From: Phycisphaerales bacterium
GTDB lineage: Bacteria > Planctomycetota > Phycisphaerae > Sedimentisphaerales > Anaerobacaceae
Direction: 5' to 3'
NCBI GenBank assembly: GCA_020352215.1
Contig: CP070675.1
Location: forward strand, 2,769,904-2,829,701
Length of the DNA: 59,798 bases
Shown here piece by piece: positions 8,953 to 16,867 of the stretch. The translations under genes and the position numbers were made by a program. Numbering within the stretch: the first letter of the stretch is position 1; each line of letters begins with the position of its first letter. The notes beneath the pieces were generated by a model. It searched no databases. It was not told the origin of the DNA and worked only from the letters and a program-made list of their open reading frames with translations.

Positions 8953-9132
8953 AACAGGAAGCAATATTTCGGCAGGCCCAGAACTACCGACCAACTCGAC
9001 AACTATGGCCGGGAAGCTGTGGCTTATCTTCCAACGATCAAGGTGGGTCAGCCCAGAACCCGCAGGACGAAGGAGATCAAGGGCATCAAATCCTTGCCGT
9101 CTTCCAAGAGGAAGACGCTCAGCGTGAACGTC
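8953..9132 (+). pseudogene. Decayed C-terminal fragment of a PhoD-like phosphatase
   Basis: In one frame, starting at AAC 8953, this reads NRKQYFGRPRTTDQLDNYGR and then EAVAYLPTIKV. It closely matches the tail of the intact phosphatase upstream (NTKQYFGWPRTIDQLDNYGR, AVAYLPTIKV). The next matching block, KEIKGIKSLPSSKRKTLSVN, corresponds to the extreme C-terminus (KEIKGIESLPRTKEQTLEVN). About 50 residues between the two blocks are missing. There is no start codon, no catalytic domain and no ribosome site, so this is a remnant of a duplicated gene. The frame stays open to 9225 without further similarity. Confidence 0.8.
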
Positions 9133-9296
9133 CGGCGAATGCCACTGCCGGGCGAACCAAAAAGCAGAGGCCGTGGATCAGGGCGACGACCCACGGCCAG
9201 AAGTGTTACATGCACACCCTCCTGAAGGCCAGATACAAGTTGTCTATGTGTGTTGATTGCTCGTTCTATGGCCAACCCGGCGGGCTTGCACAGCGC

Positions 9297-9572
9297 TTAG
9301 CTGCGGCTTTGCTCCTGCCCTTCTTCGAGCTTCTGCTTTATGAACATGGCCGCCCGTAAGGCTGCATCCTTGCTGAAATCCACGCACTTGTGCATCCCCG
9401 TATTGAGAGACTGTGCGAATTCATCTGACTTCAACGCCGAAAGTGAGACGCTCTTGGCAGAAGTCCTACCGGATTTGTGCTTGGGTGCGGGCCCCAGGAA
9501 GTAGATCGCCGTGGCAAAACCGGAGAAGTAGACTATCAGCAGAAATACGAACTTGCTTCTCCATCCCCTCAT
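9297..9572 (-). CDS. Small single-pass membrane protein
   Basis: A 91-residue protein with a basic start (MRGWRSK), one hydrophobic segment at about residues 8-26 (FVFLLIVYFSGFATAIYFL) and a polar, Ser/Lys-rich tail. The tail has an amphipathic region (KDAALRAAMFIKQKLEEGQ). A GAAGGAAGGGGGAA purine stretch precedes the ATG. It is not recognised as a known family. It lies downstream of the aminotransferase gene on the same strand with a 218-base gap, so co-transcription is possible but not shown. Confidence 0.55.
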   Translation of the reverse strand: MRGWRSKFVFLLIVYFSGFATAIYFLGPAPKHKSGRTSAKSVSLSALKSDEFAQSLNTGMHKCVDFSKDAALRAAMFIKQKLEEGQEQSRS

Positions 9573-9790
9573 GGAGGCATTCCCCCTTCCTTCAATGAAT
9601 TTCGGTGGTCAACCGACCCCCAGCCGGTCTGATTTCTCTCTACTTAATACTTAATAACTAAAGCCATGGATGCCAAACTGGAAACGGAGTGCCGCACCTC
9701 CCTGCTGTCTTCTCCATCAGGTGATAGCACAGAATCGGCACGCTCGAGCCGTCGTTCGTCGGAGAACGCTTGGTGACGCCGATACGGCGC

Positions 9791-10912
9791 TCACAGCTCC
9801 TTGCTCAGCACGGTCTTCAGAGTCTCACAGACAACTGCGACCTGGTCTTGAGCCAGGTTATTGTAGAACGGCAAGGCGATGGTGCTCCTACTTGCCGATT
9901 CGGTGACGGGGAAATCGCCTTCGCCGTACCCGAATTGCTCGACCATGAATGGCTGCAGATGAACGGGCGGGAAGTAATTGCTGACCTGAATGCCCGCTTG
10001 CGCCATTCCTTGTAGGACCCGGTCCCGCTGCTCCACAGTGAAACCTTCCGCAAGCCGAACCACAAACACGAACCAGCTCATATCGCAGCCGGCCGGCACC
10101 GTCGGCACGATCAGTCTCCTCTCGTCGGCCAGCATTTCCTGATACCACGCAGCAACCTGACCCCGCTTGGCTTTGATTTGTTCCATTCTTGAAAGCTGCA
10201 CGATCCCAAGCGCACAGTTTATGTCACTGAGCCGGAAGTTGTATCCCAGCCGCTCATGCCCCAGCCAGCCGCCCTCCTTGCCTCGTCCCTGATTCCGAAG
10301 CGACACACACAGATCCGCTGGCTCGTCATCGTCGGTCAAAATCATTCCTCCCTCTCCGGTGGTCATTTGCTTATTGGGATAAAAGCCAAAAACGCTCATA
10401 CCACCGAATGTCCCGACTTTTTTGCCGTTCAGAGCAGAGCCAAGCGCTTCGCAACTGTCCTCGATAACGATCAGACTGTTTCTTTGGGCAACTTGGCAGA
10501 CTTCATCCATCCCGGCAGGATTGCCGAAAACCTCCACCGGCAAGATGGCTTTCGTTTTGCCGGTGATTTTGGCCTCAATCTGCGCCGCGTCAATGTTCAA
10601 ACTCCCGGGGTCAATATCAACAAAGACCGGTTCGGCACCAGCCGCCATAATCGACGTCGCTGACGCTACAAACGTAAAAGGTGTCGTAACGACCTCATCG
10701 CCCGGCCCAATCCCCAGCGCCAACATGCACAGAAACAAGCCGCTGGTCCCGCTGTTGACCGCCACTGCCCGTCTCCTTCCTATGTAGTCTGCGAAAGCGC
10801 CTTCAAACTCCCCCAGTTTCGGGCCGAGCGAGAGATTTGGCCCGCGAAGCACCGCGCAGACCGCCTCGATTTCCTGCTCGGTGACGTCGGGTCGGGACAG
10901 GTGTATCCTCAT
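9791..10912 (-). CDS. DegT/DnrJ/EryC1/StrS-family PLP-dependent sugar aminotransferase
   Basis: A 373-residue aminotransferase of the type that converts nucleotide-linked ketosugars to aminosugars, usually for surface polysaccharides or glycoprotein glycans. The PLP-site lysine is K181 in FGFYPNKQMTTGEGG. Supporting features are NSGTSGLFLCMLALG (phosphate binding), EDSCEALGS with the ring-nitrogen aspartate (D152), and GYNFRLSDINCALG. Length is normal for the family. The ATG is preceded by GAGGAGAATCTTCA. No other sugar-nucleotide gene adjoins it, so the pathway cannot be named. Confidence 0.9.
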   Translation of the reverse strand: MRIHLSRPDVTEQEIEAVCAVLRGPNLSLGPKLGEFEGAFADYIGRRRAVAVNSGTSGLFLCMLALGIGPGDEVVTTPFTFVASATSIMAAGAEPVFVDIDPGSLNIDAAQIEAKITGKTKAILPVEVFGNPAGMDEVCQVAQRNSLIVIEDSCEALGSALNGKKVGTFGGMSVFGFYPNKQMTTGEGGMILTDDDEPADLCVSLRNQGRGKEGGWLGHERLGYNFRLSDINCALGIVQLSRMEQIKAKRGQVAAWYQEMLADERRLIVPTVPAGCDMSWFVFVVRLAEGFTVEQRDRVLQGMAQAGIQVSNYFPPVHLQPFMVEQFGYGEGDFPVTESASRSTIALPFYNNLAQDQVAVVCETLKTVLSKEL

Positions 10913-11204
10913 TGAAGATTCTCCTCGTCATAGAAGACCGCGTAGCCGATTCCGAAACTTGAATTGTACAGCCTGCTTACAGCAAATCAAACCCATTTTC
11001 ATTTGCCCCTGAGGCTCCGAGGCGGCGACATCTGTGACCACAATCGCCCACCCCAGAAAAGGCCACAAGAGTTTATGGGACGTGCCATCTCACATTGCAG
11101 CGTTTATTCGCTCCAAGGCCAGAATTGGCGCCTCGTGCTAAACGACCACCGCCTTTACGCCGAAGAAACACCCGGTCTTAATCCATATATTCGGGAAGCA
11201 AAAG

Positions 11205-11786
11205 ATGGCAAAAGGCAAGAACGTACTGACCACAGGCGACGTCGCCAAGATCTGCAATGTCGCTCCGCGGACTGTCTCGAAATGGTTCGATACCGGCCAG
11301 CTAAAGGGTTATCGAATACCGGGCAGCAAAGACCGCAGAATACCCCTCCATGAGCTCGTTCGCTTCATGAAGGCTCACCATATACCCACTTCAGCATTGC
11401 CCGTCGGAAAGATCCGGGTGCTTGTGGTAGATAGCAGCGACCATGGGGCCTCCGCATTGGCCGAGGCTCTGCGGACCAAGGGCGACTACGACGTGCAAAC
11501 CGTGCGGAGCAACTTCGAAACCGGTGTCACCACTCTAAGCTTCGCCCCCCACGTGATGTTAATCAACCTCCTGGCCGAAGGAATCGACGCCGCAGGCATT
11601 TGCAGACACGTTCGCGCCAGCGAAGAATTGCAGACCATCAAGATCATAGCACTTGCAAATAATCATCTTAACGACACCGAGTCTGCCGCCCTTTTACAGA
11701 AGGGCTTCGACACCTACGTTTCTGAGCCTTCGGACATATCAGAAGTGATCGGAAGGATTGAGGAAGCAATGGCGATCATCTATTAA
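11205..11786 (+). CDS. Excisionase/MerR-type HTH protein with degenerate receiver domain
   Basis: A 193-residue protein. Residues 6-58 are a helix-turn-helix of the excisionase/MerR kind (LTTGDVAKICNVAPRTVSKW, then GYRIPGSKDRRIPLHEL). Residues 69-190 have the length and pattern of a response-regulator receiver (IRVLVVDSSD opening, alternating strands and helices). The key residues are changed: the phospho-acceptor position is Asn121 (VMLINLLAEG), the Thr/Ser position is Ala151 and the conserved Lys is Ser173 (TYVSEPSD). It is therefore probably a phosphorylation-independent pseudo-receiver transcription regulator. Target genes are unknown; it is divergent from the aminotransferase gene. Confidence 0.8.
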   Translation: MAKGKNVLTTGDVAKICNVAPRTVSKWFDTGQLKGYRIPGSKDRRIPLHELVRFMKAHHIPTSALPVGKIRVLVVDSSDHGASALAEALRTKGDYDVQTVRSNFETGVTTLSFAPHVMLINLLAEGIDAAGICRHVRASEELQTIKIIALANNHLNDTESAALLQKGFDTYVSEPSDISEVIGRIEEAMAIIY

Positions 11787-11844
11787 AGATTCGCCTGGCC
11801 TGTGCAAACGTTTACCTAACGCCGCCATCTACAATCCGCGCTTG

Positions 11845-11864
11845 TGCTCGCCGAACGACGAGCA
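11845..11864. terminator. Weak hairpin between convergent genes
   Basis: TGCTCG (11845-11850) pairs with CGAGCA (11859-11864) across an 8-base loop, in the 83-base gap between two genes that converge. No T-run follows on either strand, so this is only a candidate. Confidence 0.25.
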
Positions 11865-11869
11865 GTGAA

Positions 11870-12715
11870 CTAATAGTCCTTATAGCGTCTCATCCATTGC
11901 GGCCAGTCCACCGACATGACACCGCCAGCCGTCGTCCAGGGACTCGGCCGGTATTCACCAGCCGGACCCCTTTCCCAATTCCGGTGCCACCTCAGTGTCC
12001 ACAGCTCCTTCAGGCCAACATACCTTACCGACCAATCCATCATGGCAAAGTTGACGAACCCGCTGTGACGGTCGATGTTGAAATGGTTCATCTCATCTGT
12101 CGTACCGGGACTCTCCCACCCAAAGTCAAACGGGTGTGCGACGGGCTGGTCGGTCTCCCACGGCCAGGCATCATGCCAGGTGGCATCCCCTAACACCGGG
12201 ACGGTGTCCGGATTCTTGACGTTGACGGCAGTCTTCCAGAAGTTTGCCACCGGACGGGCCCCACGGTCTTTAATCATGTAATTCGTCCAGGAGTTTATGC
12301 CGTAGCTCCCGATGTAACGGTACTCCCCTCCACCCGGAAGGTCGACATCCCGAAACCACGACTTAAAGGTGCCCCAATCATTCTCGTTCTGCACCACTCT
12401 CGTAGCCGTCGGGCACTTGAGCATCTCCCAGTTGTCCTTGTAGTAAGGCCGCAGCGCATTCAGGTACAGGCCCATCTCGCCAGACCCCCCAGGATGGTGG
12501 TCTCCGTATCCCCAACCTTCGTTGAAGTATCCGTCGTAGTCGTCCGTGTACAGCTTGAACAGAAGGCCCCATTGCTTCAGCCTCGCCCGACATGCAACCG
12601 ACTGCGACTGTTTCTTCACGCGGGCCAATGCCGGCATCATAATCGACATCAACAACGCAATGATCGCAATCACCACCAGAAGCTCTATCAGTGTAAATCC
12701 CCGTTTCCCATTCAT
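11870..12715 (-). CDS. Prepilin-like protein (DUF1559-like)
   Basis: A 281-residue protein with leader MNGKRG followed by FTLIELLVVIAIIALLMSI, a typical prepilin peptidase site and pilin helix. The ATG at 12715 has GGAG 7-8 bases upstream; a longer start is possible but would displace the leader. The body has Trp/Tyr-rich segments, a KCPTATR cysteine motif, VPVLGDATWHD, and a terminal HFNIDRHSGFVNFAMMDWSV strand of the H-X9-DG type. The final LKELWTLRWHRNW matches the paralogue at 3174-3941. It lies downstream of a sigma factor and a membrane regulator on the same strand, forming the second sigma/prepilin module in this window. Confidence 0.85.
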   Translation of the reverse strand: MNGKRGFTLIELLVVIAIIALLMSIMMPALARVKKQSQSVACRARLKQWGLLFKLYTDDYDGYFNEGWGYGDHHPGGSGEMGLYLNALRPYYKDNWEMLKCPTATRVVQNENDWGTFKSWFRDVDLPGGGEYRYIGSYGINSWTNYMIKDRGARPVANFWKTAVNVKNPDTVPVLGDATWHDAWPWETDQPVAHPFDFGWESPGTTDEMNHFNIDRHSGFVNFAMMDWSVRYVGLKELWTLRWHRNWERGPAGEYRPSPWTTAGGVMSVDWPQWMRRYKDY

Positions 12716-12851
12716 AAAAACTCTCCAACATACGGACAATAGGCCAAGAATTGTTCAGGCTTTGCCACCTAGACCCCCCATATTCTAACACGTTATCGGC
12801 TGCCGTTCAAGCAACAATTGCCGAATTCACCCCACCCACCACGCATAGACA

Positions 12852-13394
12852 TCATTTCGGGTGCTCTTGGAGCATCCGGGCCTGCAGCCGGATCAACGCC
12901 GCAGGACTGACGGTCCTGGCGCTCAAATCACCCAATATCACCCCATACTTGCCGTTCGGCAGCTTCCAATGCATCAGAACCGCATACGCGTCGTCCGGGT
13001 CAACCCTATTACCGTAGTACGTTACATCTCTGCCCCGCTCGACCATCTCCTCGTAGAATCCGGCCAAGCCGGCCAGCATGTCGCTCCTGCAGGCATCCTC
13101 CCCACCAAGGCAGTACTTTAGAAACAGCTTGCTGTCTTCGTACGTCCCGTATCCAAGCGAACCGCGCCCACCCATGAAACTCGCCAAGAGAACCATCGTA
13201 ATCACTATCACTGCCGCCGCAGCCAACCTGCTTATCCGCAGGTCTATCATGATATTGATAGTGTCCATCGCGTGCGGGATAAGCCGGTGCGGGATGCGCT
13301 TCTTTATGTCTTCAGCCAGATCCGGGCGAGCCGGCTCGGCCTCCCGCTGCCCCAACTCGTGCAACAGCTCTTTGAGCTTCTCATTCTGTATCAT
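12852..13394 (-). CDS. Membrane protein, probable regulator of the adjacent ECF sigma factor
   Basis: A 180-residue protein starting at ATG 13394 after GAGAGGGCAGAGCT. The longer open frame overlaps the sigma gene and is rejected. A charged, helical N-terminal region of about 50 residues precedes one membrane segment at about residues 57-73 (LAAAAVIVITMVLLASF). About 100 extracytoplasmic residues follow, with two cysteines (KYCLGGEDACRSD). No HxxxCxxC zinc finger is present, so it would be a non-ZAS anti-sigma type. The role rests on position immediately after the sigma factor and on topology. Confidence 0.6.
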   Translation of the reverse strand: MIQNEKLKELLHELGQREAEPARPDLAEDIKKRIPHRLIPHAMDTINIMIDLRISRLAAAAVIVITMVLLASFMGGRGSLGYGTYEDSKLFLKYCLGGEDACRSDMLAGLAGFYEEMVERGRDVTYYGNRVDPDDAYAVLMHWKLPNGKYGVILGDLSARTVSPAALIRLQARMLQEHPK

Positions 13395-13420
13395 AGCTCT
13401 GCCCTCTCTGGAGAATCCCG

Positions 13421-14035
13421 TTAGGCAAACTGTTTTCTCAGAGTATTCAGCGCCCTGTTCAACCTGCTCTTGAAAGTACCCTCCCTGACGCCCGCCGCCT
13501 CCGCGGCTCTTGATATAGTCAAGTGCTCCATATAATGCAACACGATCGCCTGCCTCAGTTTCCACGGCAACCGGCCGACCGCCTCTCTTAACTGCGACAG
13601 CTCCTCTCGGTGTCCGGCCCTATCGGACTCAGCCTCGCCAGCGCCATGAGCCTCGAATCCTTCGACACCGCTCAACTGCCTGCCCTTGCGCCTGCGCCAG
13701 TGAAGCCGCGAGACATTGCCCGCAATTCGATAAAGCCAGGCATTTAACGCCTTGCCGTCCCTCAACTGGCCTATATGGTCCCACGCCCGCATGAAAGTCT
13801 CCTGTGTCAGGTCTTCGCTGAGCTGGTGATTGTGGCCAATTCGTCTCAGAAACAGATATATCTTCTCGTAGTAGGCATCGACAAGCTCAGCCGCGGCCGA
13901 GCGATCACCATGCCTGAGCCGAACAGCGAGCGATTCCTGCCTTGTCTCCAAATGCGCTTCCCTCGCCTCCTGCCGGCTATTGTCAGGATGCGCGGAATCC
14001 GCCTCCTGTTCCACCAATTTGACGTTTTCATCCAT
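13421..14035 (-). CDS. ECF-type RNA polymerase sigma factor
   Basis: A 204-residue sigma-70 family protein. A charged extension of about 35 residues precedes region 2 (YEKIYLFLRRIG, LSEDLTQETFMRAWDHI, ALNAWLYRIAGN). A variable Gly/Glu-rich linker follows, then region 4 (LPWKLRQAIVLHYMEHLTIS, AAGVREGTFKSRLNRAL). Immediately downstream on the same strand are the 180-residue membrane protein and a prepilin-like gene, suggesting one operon controlled by or feeding back on this factor. Family identity is firm; regulon unknown. Confidence 0.9.
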   Translation of the reverse strand: MDENVKLVEQEADSAHPDNSRQEAREAHLETRQESLAVRLRHGDRSAAAELVDAYYEKIYLFLRRIGHNHQLSEDLTQETFMRAWDHIGQLRDGKALNAWLYRIAGNVSRLHWRRRKGRQLSGVEGFEAHGAGEAESDRAGHREELSQLREAVGRLPWKLRQAIVLHYMEHLTISRAAEAAGVREGTFKSRLNRALNTLRKQFA

Positions 14036-14191
14036 TATTCAGACCCAATGCGCCGAGGGAAAGTATACGCGATATCCGGCCTTTTTTCAATGTTCTATCC
14101 CAAATGATGCGTATTACTCAAATGAGCCAGAGCTGGGCCTTTCAGGTAATTCTGGCAAGAACACACGCACGACTACTGTCTCCGCATGCGA

Positions 14192-14219
14192 TTGCGAATC
14201 CGGCCACTGCTGCTATACT
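14192..14219 (+). promoter_or_regulatory. Sigma-70-like promoter for the SixA gene
   Basis: TTGCGA (14192-14197), a 16-base spacer and TATACT (14214-14219) lie 37 bases before the ATG of the phosphatase gene. Position and hexamers fit a vegetative promoter. Confidence 0.45.
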
Positions 14220-14256
14220 ACACCCCCGACAAAGTTGGCCCAAAGGAGATCAAAGA

Positions 14257-14721
14257 ATGAAACTGTACCTTGTTCAACACGCGAAGGCGACCTCAAAGGA
14301 AGTAGACCCCCGACGCCCGCTGAGCGAGCAGGGCCTCGCAGAGATACAAAAAGTAGCGGCATTTGTAAGACCGCTGAACCTCCACGTCGACCGCCTGTGG
14401 CACAGTGGGAAGACACGAGCCGTCCAGACCGCTGACGTGCTGGCTGAAGTCATCGACCTGACCAACGCACCAGTCGCCCGCGACGACTTAGGCCCGACCG
14501 ATGATGTGACCGCGATCAAGAACGAACTCTCTTCCGCCGCAGAGGACATAATGATTGTCGGGCACCTGCCGTTTCTGAGTAAGCTCGCGTCACTGCTACT
14601 AACCGGATCTGAATCAGCCGGCACGGTCGCCTTTAGAAACGCCGGCGTCGTTGCCATCAGCCGCTCCGAGCAAGAGCAATGGCAGACTGACTGGATCGTT
14701 GTCCCAGACATCCTTCCCTGA
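14257..14721 (+). CDS. sixA: SixA-like phosphohistidine phosphatase
   Basis: A 154-residue protein of the histidine phosphatase (RHG) superfamily, SixA branch, which removes phosphate from histidine residues of signalling proteins. The ATG at 14257 follows AAAGGAGATCAAAGA. The catalytic histidine is H8 in LVQHAKA; the usual RHG arginine is replaced by Gln, which I recall from other SixA relatives. R54 (HSGKTRAVQTA) and the second histidine H103 (IVGHLPFLSKL) are present. The DPRRPLSEQG segment is typical for SixA. A radical SAM gene follows 40 bases later on the same strand. Confidence 0.82.
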   Translation: MKLYLVQHAKATSKEVDPRRPLSEQGLAEIQKVAAFVRPLNLHVDRLWHSGKTRAVQTADVLAEVIDLTNAPVARDDLGPTDDVTAIKNELSSAAEDIMIVGHLPFLSKLASLLLTGSESAGTVAFRNAGVVAISRSEQEQWQTDWIVVPDILP

Positions 14722-14761
14722 CACGATCGCCTTGGCACGATGTATCAGGAACCGAGGCTCT

Positions 14762-15637
14762 ATGATTGACCTTGACGCGTACAGTGACACCACCAGGGAG
14801 CTTTGGAGGCTCATGAATCCGTGCACACTCTGTCCTCGCAAATGCAACGTCAATCGCAGCGAGGGACAGACCGGCTCCTGCGGGATCGGCGAGATGCCGG
14901 TAGTGAGTTCCGCAGGCCCGCACTTCGGCGAGGAAAGCGTCCTCGTCGGCCGAGGCGGCTCAGGCACCATATTCTTTGCCGGCTGCAACCTTGGCTGCAT
15001 CTTCTGCCAGAACTATGACATCAGTCATCTTCGCCACGGCCGCCAAGTCACTATCGAAAAGCTCGCTCAATCTATGCTCGAGCTGCAGGCGTACGGCTGC
15101 TCCAACATTAACTTTGTCACGCCCACTCACGTGGTCCCAGCCATCGCCGCCGCCCTCGAAACAGCCAGAAAGAAGGGCATGTCCCTGCCCACCGTGTACA
15201 ACACCGGCGGCTACGATTCGGTCGAGACCCTCAAGCTGCTCAAAGGCCTCATAGACATCTACATGCCCGACGCCAAGTACGCGGACGCTGAAGCCGCTGA
15301 TCAGCTGTCGGCCGCGCCGGACTACCCCGAGATCAACTTCGCCGCGGTGAAGGAAATGCACCGCCAAGTCGGCGACCTTCAAGTCGAAAAGGGCCTGGCC
15401 ACGCAAGGCCTGTTAATTAGGCATCTTGTCCTGCCGAACAATCTCGCGGGCAGCGTCGAGGTCATAGACTTTCTCGCCGGAGAGATAAGCCCCCACACCA
15501 CGATCAACGTAATGGCCCAGTACCGCCCTTGCTACCATGCCGACTCCTATCCCGAGGTCAATCGCCGCCCATCCCTCGACGAGATCACCTCCGCCCGCCG
15601 ATACGCCAAACAGAAAGGCCTCAACGTCCTCGACTAA
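14762..15637 (+). CDS. Radical SAM protein, PflX-like (COG1313 type)
   Basis: A 291-residue protein starting at ATG 14762, where a GAGG-containing stretch gives a modest ribosome site. The radical SAM cluster motif is C75-x3-C79-x2-C82 (CNLGCIFCQNYDIS). An N-terminal cysteine set (C21-x2-C24-x3-C28, C40) may hold a second metal site. TVYNTGGYDS, IYMPDAKYAD and LVLPNN are typical of the PflX-like group related to pyruvate formate-lyase activating enzymes. The substrate is unknown; no glycyl-radical enzyme is encoded nearby. Overall architecture parallels the radical SAM gene at 22726-23754, but the two belong to different subfamilies. Confidence 0.85.
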   Translation: MIDLDAYSDTTRELWRLMNPCTLCPRKCNVNRSEGQTGSCGIGEMPVVSSAGPHFGEESVLVGRGGSGTIFFAGCNLGCIFCQNYDISHLRHGRQVTIEKLAQSMLELQAYGCSNINFVTPTHVVPAIAAALETARKKGMSLPTVYNTGGYDSVETLKLLKGLIDIYMPDAKYADAEAADQLSAAPDYPEINFAAVKEMHRQVGDLQVEKGLATQGLLIRHLVLPNNLAGSVEVIDFLAGEISPHTTINVMAQYRPCYHADSYPEVNRRPSLDEITSARRYAKQKGLNVLD

Positions 15638-15659
15638 TCATACATCCCGGCGGCCACAT

Positions 15660-15688
15660 CCAAACGAGTTTGGTCGTGAAAACTCACG
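15660..15688. terminator. Paired small hairpins between convergent genes
   Basis: CCAAAC-GA-GTTTGG (15660-15673) and CGTGA-AAAC-TCACG (15675-15688) sit side by side between a plus-strand and a minus-strand gene end. Arms are perfect but short and no T-run follows. Confidence 0.3.
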
Positions 15689-15746
15689 CCCTCCTGAGAC
15701 TCCGACAACTCCGGCCAGAGCAACAGGCTCAGGTCTATCGTCCTTA

Positions 15747-16508
15747 TCAGCCACAACCAGAAATTCTGCTTGACACCCCCATCAGATTCATCAGCGTTCT
15801 TGCATTGTTGATTGCATGTCCGCCGATGTCGTTATTGAAATAGGCGTAGATGCCACGAACACCTTCGGAATTCTCTTTGATCCACTTTGCCCAGTCTTGC
15901 AGCATTTTGTCGGTATAGTTGCCTGCATATCGGCCGCTTGTGCCGTGAAAGCGGACATAGATCAGGTCGCCCGTGACCACCTTGGGTGTCTCCTTGCCGG
16001 CCATGTCGTGCACGCAAAAGCCGACGCCGCGGTTGTCAAGCAGCTCAAGGGTGTCGGCCTCGTACCAGCTCTTGTGCCTGAATTCAAAGACAGCTATCCG
16101 CCGTTTGGGAAGCAGCTTGATGAAGCTCTCTAAGAGGTCGTGGTCCTTCTGCATGCTCGGCGGCAACTGATATAGTACCGGGCCGAGATTGCCTCCCAAT
16201 AAATCCATCACGCCGAAGAATCGCTTCACTTCTTCCGCGGTGTCCTTCAGTCTCTTGATGTGCGTGATGTACCGATTGGCCTTTACGACGAACACAAAGC
16301 CCTTCGGGGCCTTGGCGTGCCAATTCTGGACCGTCTTTTCCTTCGGCAGGCGGTAGAACGTATTGTTTAGCTCCACCGTATCGAAGTGCTCCGCGTAGTG
16401 CTCGAACCACTTGTTCTTGGCGAGCTTATCCGGATAGAATTTGCCCCGCCAGTGATCGTAAAACCAGCCGGACGTGCCAATCCGAATCTCGCGACTCGCC
16501 TTGCCCAT
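15747..16508 (-). CDS. DUF72 (YecE-like) TIM-barrel protein
   Basis: A 253-residue DUF72 family protein, full length for the family. Family hallmarks are IGTSGWFYDHWRGKFYP, FDTVELNNTFYRLP, GFVFVVKANRYITH, LYQLPPSM and VYVRFHGT-like IYVRFHGTSGRY. A terminal FNNDIGGHAINNA resembles the family's YFNND...A motif. The fold is a TIM barrel distantly like endonuclease IV or sugar isomerases; the reaction is not established for the family. The start has GGGGATCACGT upstream. It converges with the radical SAM gene and shows no operon partner. Confidence 0.88.
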   Translation of the reverse strand: MGKASREIRIGTSGWFYDHWRGKFYPDKLAKNKWFEHYAEHFDTVELNNTFYRLPKEKTVQNWHAKAPKGFVFVVKANRYITHIKRLKDTAEEVKRFFGVMDLLGGNLGPVLYQLPPSMQKDHDLLESFIKLLPKRRIAVFEFRHKSWYEADTLELLDNRGVGFCVHDMAGKETPKVVTGDLIYVRFHGTSGRYAGNYTDKMLQDWAKWIKENSEGVRGIYAYFNNDIGGHAINNARTLMNLMGVSSRISGCG

Positions 16509-16599
16509 ACGTGATCCCCAAAAAGCTCCCTTGAACTAATCTTGGCGCCATTATAACCTGGTGTCCGAGGCGTGCAAATGAATACGAAGACGGCTTCTT

Positions 16600-16830
16600 A
16601 TGGACCTCGGCCCACAACAAATCGGCAAGTGGCTGATCGTGGCGGGCATCTCCATCGTCGTGCTGGGCCTGCTCTTGGTAGGGCTCAGCCGAATCGGACT
16701 ATTCCGACTGCCCGGCGATCTGCAATTCGGCTCAAAGAGCTGGCGAATCTACATTCCAATCGCCAGCAGCATAATCCTCTCAATTATCCTCACCCTCATC
16801 GTCTGGCTGATCCACATCTTCCGCCGCTAA
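16600..16830 (+). CDS. DUF2905 small membrane protein
   Basis: A 76-residue protein with two membrane segments (about residues 9-30 and 50-72) joined by a LFRLPGDLQFGSKSWRIYIP loop. This loop and the length are characteristic of the DUF2905 family, widespread in bacteria and of unknown function. No clear ribosome site lies before the ATG. Confidence 0.75.
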   Translation: MDLGPQQIGKWLIVAGISIVVLGLLLVGLSRIGLFRLPGDLQFGSKSWRIYIPIASSIILSIILTLIVWLIHIFRR

Positions 16831-16867
16831 GGTCGGCTCGCACGTCGCAACCGGCGCCGATACAATG

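Noticed and set aside
13395..13565. Longer start for the 180-residue membrane regulator
   Set aside because: The extension lies inside the sigma factor gene, and a good ribosome site precedes ATG 13394.
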